Source of the DNA: Chimonanthus salicifolius
Taxonomy: Eukaryota > Streptophyta > Magnoliopsida > Laurales > Calycanthaceae
Length of the DNA: 64,000 bases
Direction of reading: 5' to 3'
Assembly: GCA_013350335.1 (NCBI GenBank)
Contig: CM023534.1
Span: forward strand, 24,323,302 to 24,387,301
How positions within the stretch are numbered: position 1 is the stretch's first letter; every line of letters starts with the position of its first letter. Both the position numbers and the translations under genes were made by a program. Below the pieces are notes generated by a model. That model had not been told where the DNA came from and did no database searches. It saw nothing but the letters and a program-made list of their open reading frames with translations. Below are positions 57,027 through 64,000 of this stretch, in pieces.

Positions 57027-57953
57027 TTTTCTTCTGAAATTGACTTCAACATTTCCATTTGGTTATTTGACTATACTTTGTAGATCATCTGTTATTTCAT
57101 TTACTCTTGGGGTGACATCTTCTATTTGCCAATTTCCTGGGAGAACAACTTCTTCCTAACTGATGACTTTTGGGATGAACACATTATTGTTAAAGTTTGT
57201 TTCCATGAGAACTGTGGTTTTTTCTTTATCAACCTTATCTCTATAGGCTATCATGGGGAAAACAGAGATCATGGATTTGTAGAACACACGATAAACTATA
57301 GCAAAAGGTTTACTTCTCGGACTCATTTTTAATCATTTACTTTGAAATCCAATAGTAGCACAATCAAGAACATCATCATCATGAGCATCAATTGTGATAT
57401 TGGGAAAGCAATTAAAATAAACAGGTCCATGGCAGAGACTTGATTCAATCATAGGATAAAGAGAATCATCAAATTCATCATATCTCTGATCTCGCACATA
57501 AGCACAAACTGCAACATTTAATCCTAATCGAAACAATGGTTTGATTCCTACCTGAATTAATCCTATGTGCAGGTAGTTGTATTTGGTTCTGATTTGTTCA
57601 ATAATTCTTCTATAAAGAACTTTAATTGTCTGTTTTCCTCCTGAGAGAGAAACAGTTTTTTCAACAGTTTTTATATGATAATCATTTTGTTCTTCAAACG
57701 TGCCATTGCTATATATTTCTGTTACAGGGAAGGCTGGCAACTTCCAGTTGGATATTGCTTGGTCAAAATTTTCATATATCATTTCTTCTGAATTTTTTGT
57801 TTTTTCTGAATTTTCTTTTTCTAAGCTATTACGGGTAAAACTGGTTAAAGCTGACTGATAGGATGAAGAAGACGAATTAGATCTATTAGAAGGATACTAA
57901 AATGATTTAAACCAATTCTTAAAAAGTTTTGTTTTCTCCTTAGAATTTTCCAT
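57027..57953 (-). pseudogene. Pararetrovirus movement protein with four in-frame stops
   Basis: Same 30K-type movement protein as at 45084-46070. Stops where the left copy has sense codons: TAG near 57897 (Gln), TGA at 57333-57335 (Gly), TAG near 57157 (Trp) and TAA near 57065 (Leu). The longest open piece, 57782-57333, covers the conserved core. Three of the four changes are transitions or transversions at single bases, as expected of neutral decay. Confidence 0.8.
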
Positions 57954-58169
57954 TTTTGTAACTCGTTAGAAACAAGAAGAGTTTTGTCAACGCTTTACTG
58001 CCCTTGACGCCTGATCACGGCCTTAAGCGGGACTTACAACGCGACCACACTCTTAAGAAGATGAACGAGGCATAGAAGTGGAGAATAAGAAGGAAAATAA
58101 AAACTCTAAAGAGAATTGGATAGATCAACTTTGGCTAAATAGCTTCAGATCCTGGATAATAAATTTAAT

Positions 58170-58341
58170 TCATCTAAATCCCTTTTTTTTTTTATAATTT
58201 TGAGATAATAATTCTAATTCTTCATTCAATCTATTACAATATTCTCTTATCTGATTACACAAGCGTACTAACATAGATCTTCTAACAGTTTGAACACGGA
58301 TAACCAGATATCCTCTTAAGCAGAGCAAGACGAATAGACAT
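58170..58341 (-). pseudogene. Pararetrovirus ORF1, internal deletion
   Basis: ATG at 58341 in the same context as 44638. About 50 bases between the LLK(R) codons and GYLVIRVQ are missing, so the second half (RSMLVRLCNQIREYCNRLNEELELLS) is read in a different frame from the ATG. Confidence 0.7.
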
Positions 58342-58554
58342 ATTCTAGTAAAAGAAACAACATGATTAGATAATAACAAACTTATATTATCAAACTCATA
58401 AAAACTTTACTTACAGAAGATTGTACAGGACTTCAAATTCTAGCACACTTAAACTTCAAACTCACACTCACACTCACACTTATATTTTACAATTTTGGGC
58501 TATTTTTCGATCTCAGTATATTGTTCGATGATCCTCAAAGGAAACTCCCCTGCT

Positions 58555-58563
58555 CCTTATATA
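58555..58563 (-). promoter_or_regulatory. TATA box of the pararetrovirus promoter (right copy)
   Basis: TATATAAGG on the minus strand, about 215 bases upstream of ORF1. Predicted transcription start is 25-35 bases downstream, about 58528-58538. The left copy's homology to the virus begins at the position matching about 58539. Confidence 0.55.
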
Positions 58564-59109
58564 GATGGAGCAAATACAACCAGGACCTATTCTCTGCCGA
58601 CCAAGAGAATAAGGCATACAAGAAAACAAATCTACCGACACAATCTTCCAAAATGGCTTTACAAAAGGAGATTCTCACTTTGGGCAAAGGTGCAATAGGT
58701 GGAGCTTCATTTTGCATCTTTTCATAGGGACTTGACATATGGCAGCACATGTGGCAGCAACTTTATCTTCTTTTGATGTCAACATGACATGAGGCAACAG
58801 ACCCCCACCAACAAGGATAACTTTATCTATTTTTTCAACCAAATGAGATGTACTACGATACCATTGGATATTAACTTTAGACAAGGATGGGACATTTACC
58901 AAATCAAGCAACTTTTCTTCAAAGATATCACCTCCTTTTCTTCATAGTAATGATATCAACAAATACCAACTAAAGATTCCATCATTGTTTTCTTCTTTGA
59001 CAGTGGACCAATTCTTCTCTGCATGACACCTACATAATATTACCAACATTGATGGGACAACTTTTCTTCTACTAGCCATATACCCCCACCAAAAAGAGAT
59101 GAGTCCACT
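58564..59109 (-). other. Pararetrovirus leader / promoter region
   Basis: Non-coding viral DNA between the primer site and the TATA box; no long ORF on the viral strand. The part 58984-59109 is repeated at 50722-50841. Confidence 0.6.
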
Positions 59110-59122
59110 GGCTCCAATACCA
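59110..59122 (-). other. Primer-binding site of the inverted copy (5' repeat), mutated
   Basis: On the minus strand TGGTATTGGAGCC, two bases different from the tRNA-Met site. Preceded by ctgcagaatt as in the other two copies. Confidence 0.7.
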
Positions 59123-59296
59123 AATTCTGCAGGATCGAATTATTTGCTAGGAATCATCTCAAATTACATCTTCTTTTTCATTAATTCTTTTGCTTTAGCA
59201 GAATTCTTTCGGAATAATTTACCAGAGGTAATTTACTAGACGTAATTTCTAGAGGGAATTTACTAAACGTATTTTTTTTCCAAAAATATCAAGAAA

Positions 59297-59525
59297 ATAC
59301 CATTTCCTATTAATCTTAAAAATTTTCTACCACTAAAATTTGATAGTATTGTAATAAGATCATGACAATCCGTTGTTAACGAAATTTTAAAAAAATAAAT
59401 AAATTATAATCTTCAGTTTGATATTTAAAAATGAATTAACGTGATATTAGATAACATTTTATGATTTAAGAAATATTAGATAATAAACTGTATTTTATTT
59501 TATCAGATAATTGTCAAAGTAATTA
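59297..59525. repeat. Dispersed repeat, copy 2 (partner at 33738-33975)
   Basis: Aligns with 33738-33975 in the same orientation. It lies about 75 bases beyond the right pararetrovirus end, after a degenerate short repeat of gtaatttacta(g/a)a type (59219-59266). Confidence 0.7.
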
Positions 59526-60188
59526 TTTTTATGATATATTTATATAATCCTAAATTATTAATAATTATTCTAATTTTAACATTTACCTATCGAATTATAT
59601 TCATTACTTTTTTTAATTATTATATTTTTTTAATATTCCTTTGATAATATTTTTAAAAAAACTCTAAAATTTATCAATAGTCGGTAATAATAGGATAATA
59701 AATGTTGGAACCAGGTCTAGATATTTGACCCTAGGCCACCTCAATCCAAAATTGATGGTAATCTCTAAGTCTCACTTTAATGAAATAGAAATCTGATAAA
59801 AGCCGTCTTGGCTCCTATCTTTATCTCTGTGATCCTATCAATCACGGATGTGTTATTAATTTATTATCAGTCTTTTAAAACCCAAACTGACTCAATCACA
59901 GGCCGGGTTCTATGGAAACCCTTCTCGCAAATAAAACCGCAAAAACCTTGACCGACTTTAATATATAAAAAATATTTTATAGGATTGCAAATCACCCAAA
60001 TGAGAGAGAGAAAATCAAAAAAAAAAAAGCAAAAAGTCAAAAGCAGAATAAAATCTTCACCTTTTCCAACTTTGGAGCAATATGTTTATGTAGAGATAGA
60101 TGGCTGGCTAACCAATCTCCACTATAATCACTTCTACTTTTTTTAGTCTTACAACCAAAAACTCTCTTATTAAGTCATAACAAAAGCC
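59526..60188. other. Intergenic stretch upstream of the peptide gene
   Basis: AT-rich to about 59700, then mixed. No other ORF. The last 100 bases before 60189 would be the proximal promoter of the peptide gene. Confidence 0.4.
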
Positions 60189-60196
60189 TATAAAGG
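60189..60196 (+). promoter_or_regulatory. TATA box of the peptide gene
   Basis: tataaagg, 86 bases before the ATG at 60275. This spacing gives a 5' leader of about 50-60 bases, which is A/G rich and free of upstream ATGs apart from one near 60208. Confidence 0.5.
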
Positions 60197-60274
60197 CAGC
60201 AATTCAATGCTCGCTTGAAAACAAAAAAGAACAAGTAACAGAGATTTGAAAGAAGTAAAGGAAGAGAACTGACA

Positions 60275-60496
60275 ATGAGAAAGATGCATTTGTGGATGGT
60301 GTGCTTGTTTCTTGTAAGCTTTTTACTTCTCAACAATGAATCTTGCATTGTGGAAGCAGCATGGCTAAAGATAAACCTTGCAACCCCCCTTTCCAATGGT
60401 AAAGGGAATCTTGACAAGCGCGTCAATAAATATACTCGTGGTTGCTGTCCAATATTTCGTTGTTGCGATGGTTCGAATGACTATACCCACGGATGA
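60275..60496 (+). CDS. Small secreted cysteine-rich peptide (novel, function unknown)
   Basis: 73 codons, MRKMHLWMVC... to a TGA. Residues 1-29 form a clear secretory signal: a positive N-region, then WMVCLFLVSFLLL, with likely cleavage after IVEA or nearby. The proposed propart (residues 30-53) contains a dibasic site (LDKR, 48-51). The C-terminal end, YTRGCCPIFRCCDGSNDYTHG, has two vicinal cysteine pairs (CC-x4-CC) and an Asp-Tyr-Thr-His tail. A processed, disulphide-bonded extracellular peptide is the natural inference; the DY pair also recalls the sulphation site of plant DY-type peptide hormones, but no known family fits. TATA box and leader are well placed, with no intron. The CC-CC spacing is found in unrelated animal peptides and is not evidence of kinship. 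It lies between a viral insertion and a copia LTR. Confidence 0.6.
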   Translation: MRKMHLWMVCLFLVSFLLLNNESCIVEAAWLKINLATPLSNGKGNLDKRVNKYTRGCCPIFRCCDGSNDYTHG

Positions 60497-60550
60497 CTAC
60501 ACTAATCATCTATGAAACTCTTATTTATTATCATGCCTCTTTGTTATGAT

Positions 60551-61485
60551 TGTTAGATCGGTGGCTCGATTCAACCATGCACCGAGTTTTTCTTTTGGAA
60601 AAGAAGTGACTGGCCGACTATACCACATACGGTAATTGCTAAACATAGGCTTCTAATTTAGTAGTTGCTTAAAGAGAGGAATAGCAATTACCATCTAATG
60701 TAAGACAACAATTGCTTTGTATGGAACACAGCTACAAGAGGTTATAAATAGAGCCAACGTGAGGCCTACCATACAGATAGAAGGTTGCCGACTGCAAACA
60801 TCTATATATACTGGCGTGTTTGAGGCAGCAACACACACAAACAAGAGGAGAAAGGGCTCAGCACTAACTGTATAAATCATAGGCGAGGAAGGTTGGTTTA
60901 CTACTATCTTAGTATCTATTACAGACAAGGAAGAAGACAACAAGTTGACTGTCAACGTGTACACTGCAGCGTGCTAAGACTCAGATCAGAGCATGGTTGT
61001 TATAAGAGGAAGCAGTAACCTTTTGCAGATTGCCATTACATACAATTTGAGAGCTTGTATGTAGAGTGGAGGTAATCATCGCCACAACACCCTGTTCGCC
61101 AAAGAGATAAAAAGAGGGAGGTCGAGCTTTCTGTATAGCAATATACAATCCCGTTCTGAGGGGTTTCTTTCAGAGAAACATATACAACCTAAGTGGACGT
61201 GCAAGTCAAGAGTTGGGTGTGATCAGTTAGTGTGAAGGATTGGATCACCCATCCTTATTGCAACTAGAGAAAGGTTTGAAGTTTAAAAGATAGTGTAAGA
61301 GACTCGGGATTGGGTATTTATTGATCTCTCTTGTAATAAGTGTTATTTCTCTTCTCTTAAAAAAATTATTCACGCTCCGTGGGGGTAGGCCAAGGGTGGA
61401 CCGAACCACGTAAAAATATTGGTGTTTGTTTGTGCTTGATTTTATTCAGTTTATTGGGTGTGTTTATTTGTTAATAAACCTAACA
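60551..61485 (+). repeat. 5' LTR of the copia element
   Basis: Starts TGTTAGATCGGTGG and ends ...taataaacctaaca; 935 bp. TATA box tataaata at 60743-60750. Both strands carry chance open frames (60695-60964) that recur in the 3' LTR because the sequence is the same. Confidence 0.85.
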
Positions 61486-61487
61486 AG

Positions 61488-61495
61488 TGGTATCA
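61488..61495 (+). other. Primer-binding site of the copia element
   Basis: tggtatca, the first eight bases of the tRNA-Met site, two bases after the LTR; then atagc where agagc is expected, so decayed. Confidence 0.7.
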
Positions 61496-61505
61496 ATAGC
61501 TTTGG

Positions 61506-62330
61506 TTGAAGACTAGGGAATTGTGGGAGATCGGAATACAACACAATGGCAATGAAAGGAGTGTAGAGTACAAGTTCGAGGTGGAACCCTTTGTCGGGAA
61601 AAACAACTTCAGGTGGAGTTTAGTGCAGGATATTCTTTTACATCAAGGGCTATATAAAACACCAAAAGATAGGGAGAAGCCAAGTTCTTCGGATGAGAAA
61701 AGGAAGGACACACAAAAGAAGACTGTCAGATGATGCATGGAATGATCTACAGATGAAGGCAGTGGCAACCATACGAATGTGTCTTGCACCGAATGTAAAA
61801 TATCTTGTTTTTTATGAACTTTTGCAATAAAGTTATGGGAGAAATTGGAGACTCTGTACATGGCACTCACAAACAAGTTGGTTCTTAGAAAACAATTGTA
61901 CCAGTTGCAGATGGAAGAGGGAACAAACATCCTAGATCATCTACATGCATTCAACAAAATAATCACTCAATTAGTGAGCGTTGATATGAGATTCGAGGAG
62001 GTCGACAAGATCGTTATATTATTGGCTTCTCTTACCCGTCCTTTAATACATTGGTGACCATTCTATTGGTTAGTAGAGAGACCGTGACATTTGACGAGAC
62101 TACCGCGGCATTGCTGCAGACGGAGACCATCAGGCAGTTGATAAATACATTAATGCAGATAGATTGGTGGTGGCTAAGGTGGATAAGCAATGCGGGAGAG
62201 GAGTCGGGAGAGACTCTAATACAAAAGGTGGTCGAGGTTAAAATCAAGGAGTTCGGGTAAATTCAAGTGCTACTATTGTGAGAAGGAGGGACACGAGATA
62301 AGGGACTGCAACCTACTGAAACGTGATCGG
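61506..62330 (+). pseudogene. gag: Copia gag (broken) with zinc knuckle
   Basis: N-terminal gag reading with FEVEPFVGKNNFRWS and VQDILLHQGLYK (61506-61733), then the UBN2 domain in another frame (LWEKLETLYMALTNKLVLRKQLYQL, then ILDHLHAFNKII, 61830-62057), then a third frame. The CCHC knuckle CYYCEKEGHEIRDC is at about 62266-62307. At least three frame changes. Capsid/nucleocapsid role in a working element; this one is dead. Confidence 0.75.
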
Positions 62331-62399
62331 GAGGCCAGATCACAAAATTTAGATCAATCAAGTGACGCACATGGTGCATCAGCAGAGGGGTTTGTTGAA

Positions 62400-63059
62400 G
62401 TGTGTACAGTCACAAAAGGAACAAAAAATCTAAATAATAATTGGATTTTAGATTCTGGGTGTACCTATCATATGTGTCCGATGAAGGAATGGTTTGATAC
62501 ATACAAACCATGCAATGGAGCAGTTGTCCAAATGGGTAATGGGGCAACTAGCAAAATTATTGGAGTCGTGACTATTAAAATCAAAATGTTTGATGGTATG
62601 GTAAAGACTCTTGAGACAGTGCATCATGTTCCGAATAAAAGAATGAATTTAATTTCATTAGGTATTCTTGAATCTGAGGGATTCACCTTCAAAGCTAAGG
62701 ATAAGGCTCTTAGAGTGGTTAAAAGAGACATGATAGTTATGAAGGGAAAGAGGCAAGGAAGTCTGTATACACTGTTAGGGAGTACAATAATTGACAGAAG
62801 GCAGGGACCTCCTAATTGGGTTTCCGCTAGAAGGAGAAGAAACCGCAACACTCCATTGAGGGCTGGCTCAAAAAGTAAGGTTACTTTTGTACTAGATGGT
62901 TGTAGTTTTTTGCCTCGATTCCATGATGCAGGTGAAAACACGAGTGGAGAGGCGAAAGCGTTGACGTGCCACACAGAGAAAAGTGCGACGGGCCCAACAA
63001 AGCGATGGATAGCCATCAAGTTCAAGCGAGGCTTTGACTTAGCAAATTCTTCTAATTGA
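62400..63059 (+). pseudogene. pol: Copia pol fragment: protease, start of GAG-pre-integrase, then abrupt 3' end
   Basis: 219-codon open frame. The protease active site is WILDSGCTYHM (Asp-Ser-Gly, residues 17-27), with VQMGNGATSKIIG and VPNKRMNLISLG as usual for copia proteases. From about residue 140 (IIDRRQGPPNWVSARRRR...) the sequence no longer follows the integrase and is Arg-rich and unrelated, marking the deletion of the rest of pol. A copia protein truncated in this way may be non-autonomous. Confidence 0.75.
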
Positions 63060-63202
63060 AGAAATATGTGGAGCATCCCAGAGCATGGGGATGCACATCT
63101 CAAACAGAGATGCAGAGGATTGCAGTTGCAGGTGGAGCGGTCGGATGTAGAGGAGGACAGTGTCTCAGTCCGGAGGATGGTGAATTCTAGCCAAGGTGGA
63201 GA

Positions 63203-64000
63203 TTATAGATCGGTGGATCGATTCAACCATGCACCGAGTTTTTCTCTTAGAAAAAAAGTGACTGGCCACCTGTATCACTTACGGTAATTGCTGAACATAG
63301 GCTTCTAATTTAGGAGTTGCTTAAAGAAAGGAATATCAATTACCATCTAATGCAAGACGACAACTGCTTTGTATGGAACGGCTACAAGAGGTTATAAATA
63401 GAGCCAACGTGAGGCCTGCCATACAGAGAGAAGGCTGCCAATTGCAAACATCTATATATACTGGCGTGTTTGAGGCAACAACACACACGAACAAGAGGAG
63501 AAATGACTCAACACTGACTGTATCAATCAGAGGCAAGGAAGGCTGGTTTACTATTGTCTTAGTGTCTATTACAGACAATGAAGAAGACAACAAGTTGACT
63601 GTCAACGTGTACACTGCAGCATGCTAAGACTTAGATCAGAGCCCGGTTGTTATAAGAGGAAGTAGTGACCTTCTGCAGATTGCCATTACATACAATCTGA
63701 GAGATTGTATGTAGAGTGGAGGTAATCAACGCCACAACACATTGTTCGCCAAAGAGATAGAAAGCGAGAGGTCGAGCTTTCTGTACAACAATATACTATC
63801 TGTTATGAGGGCTTTCTTTCAGAGAAACATATACAACCTGAGTGGACGTGCAAGTCAAGAGTTGGGTGTGATCTGTTAGTGCGTAGGATCGGATTACACA
63901 TCCTTATTGCAACCAAAGTAAGGTCCGAAGTTTAACAGATAGTGTAGGAGACTCAAAATTGGGTATTTACTGATCTCTCTCGTAATAAGTGTTATTTCTC
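63203..64000 (+). repeat. 3' LTR of the copia element (cut by the window end)
   Basis: Begins near 63203 (ttatagatcggtgg) after the polypurine tract ccaaggtggaga, and matches 60551-61350 throughout, including the TATA box at 63393-63400. The open frames 63336-63627 are shared with the 5' LTR and are not genes. Confidence 0.85.

Larger units (their letters stand above)
50722..59221 (-). mobile_element. Endogenous pararetrovirus, right copy, inverted, longer than unit length
   Basis: Read from 59221 downward: 3' end of the last ORF, primer site (59110-59122), leader with TATA box, ORF1, movement protein, capsid, protease, reverse transcriptase, RNase H, last ORF (to 50896), primer site (50842-50854) and leader to 50722. 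The stretch 50722-50930 is a repeat of 58984-59221, so the copy exceeds one genome; the offset gives a unit of about 8.26 kb, a normal size for the family. Such terminal overlap fits integration from a circular or concatemeric template. Many in-frame stops. Confidence 0.85.
60551..64000 (+). mobile_element. Internally deleted Ty1/copia element (runs off the window)
   Basis: 5' LTR 60551-61485, primer site 61488, gag remnants, zinc knuckle, protease and start of the GAG-pre-integrase region, then a jump to 3' sequence, polypurine tract (about 63192-63202) and 3' LTR from about 63203 to beyond the end. The interior is only about 1.7 kb: integrase, RT and RNase H are missing. The two LTRs are similar but differ at many sites, so the insertion is not very recent. 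The right target duplication lies outside the window. Confidence 0.85.

Noticed and set aside
60443..60490. Toxin-like peptide suggested by the CC-x4-CC spacing
   Set aside because: Spacing alone is weak evidence; signal, propart and plant context argue for a plant secreted peptide, and no kinship with animal peptides can be shown.
60695..60964. 89-codon minus-strand frame, also present at 63336-63614
   Set aside because: It is repeated only because both LTRs of one copia element contain it; the opposite strand is open as well.

Overview
The window reads as repeat-rich nuclear DNA of a flowering plant: AT-rich, almost no intact host genes, nested LTR retrotransposons with plant initiator-tRNA-Met primer sites, plant DNA transposons and MITEs, a tRNA-derived SINE, decayed receptor-kinase and NLR fragments, and an endogenous plant pararetrovirus (family Caulimoviridae). 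The species cannot be named from this sequence. The only candidate intact host gene I can support is a short secreted cysteine-rich peptide gene at 60275-60496.

Layout. 1-7903: remains of a Sirevirus-like Ty1/copia element (internal 3' part with an acidic coiled-coil ORF, a series of polypurine-tract-like motifs, then an LTR), with a 3.3 kb TG...CA element (A, 845-4137) upstream. 8090-8988: a partial LTR of the same family in the opposite orientation. 8989-17326: a decayed copia gag-pol, split by element B (11161-14271), ending in an LTR that is followed directly by a primer-binding site. 18083-23430: hAT-type and PIF-like non-autonomous elements and other repeats. 23436-27257: element C. 27371-31640: kinase and NLR pseudogene fragments. 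32400-38605: SINE, MITEs, short tandem repeats and a 1.38 kb foldback element. 38961-43317: element D. 44441-59221: two copies of one pararetrovirus genome, tail to tail. 60275-60496: peptide gene. 60551-64000: an internally deleted copia element that runs off the window.

Three things stand out. First, elements A-D are four large (3.1-4.4 kb) non-coding units with TG...CA ends, a shared terminal motif (TGTAAYRYCCCG / CGGGGCRTTACA type) and perfect 5-bp target-site duplications (AGAAA, GTATG, ATATA, ACTCC). They are best explained as giant solo LTRs of one superfamily. B, C and D carry arrays of two kinds of hairpin: TTCGGCCAT...ATGGCCGAA palindromes, and a second stem-loop whose arms change in a compensatory way between and within elements. 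Second, the pararetrovirus pair forms an inverted repeat with arms of about 6 kb, so read-through would give a long virus-derived hairpin RNA. The left copy has a 1.7 kb deletion that fuses the protease frame to the last ORF; the right copy is longer than one genome length (about 8.26 kb unit) and carries many stops but an intact last ORF. Third, the peptide gene has a TATA box, a signal peptide and a compact CC-x4-CC carboxy end.

All identifications come from reading motifs and comparing regions inside the window; no database search was possible. Boundaries supported by target-site duplications are firm; other repeat boundaries are approximate.
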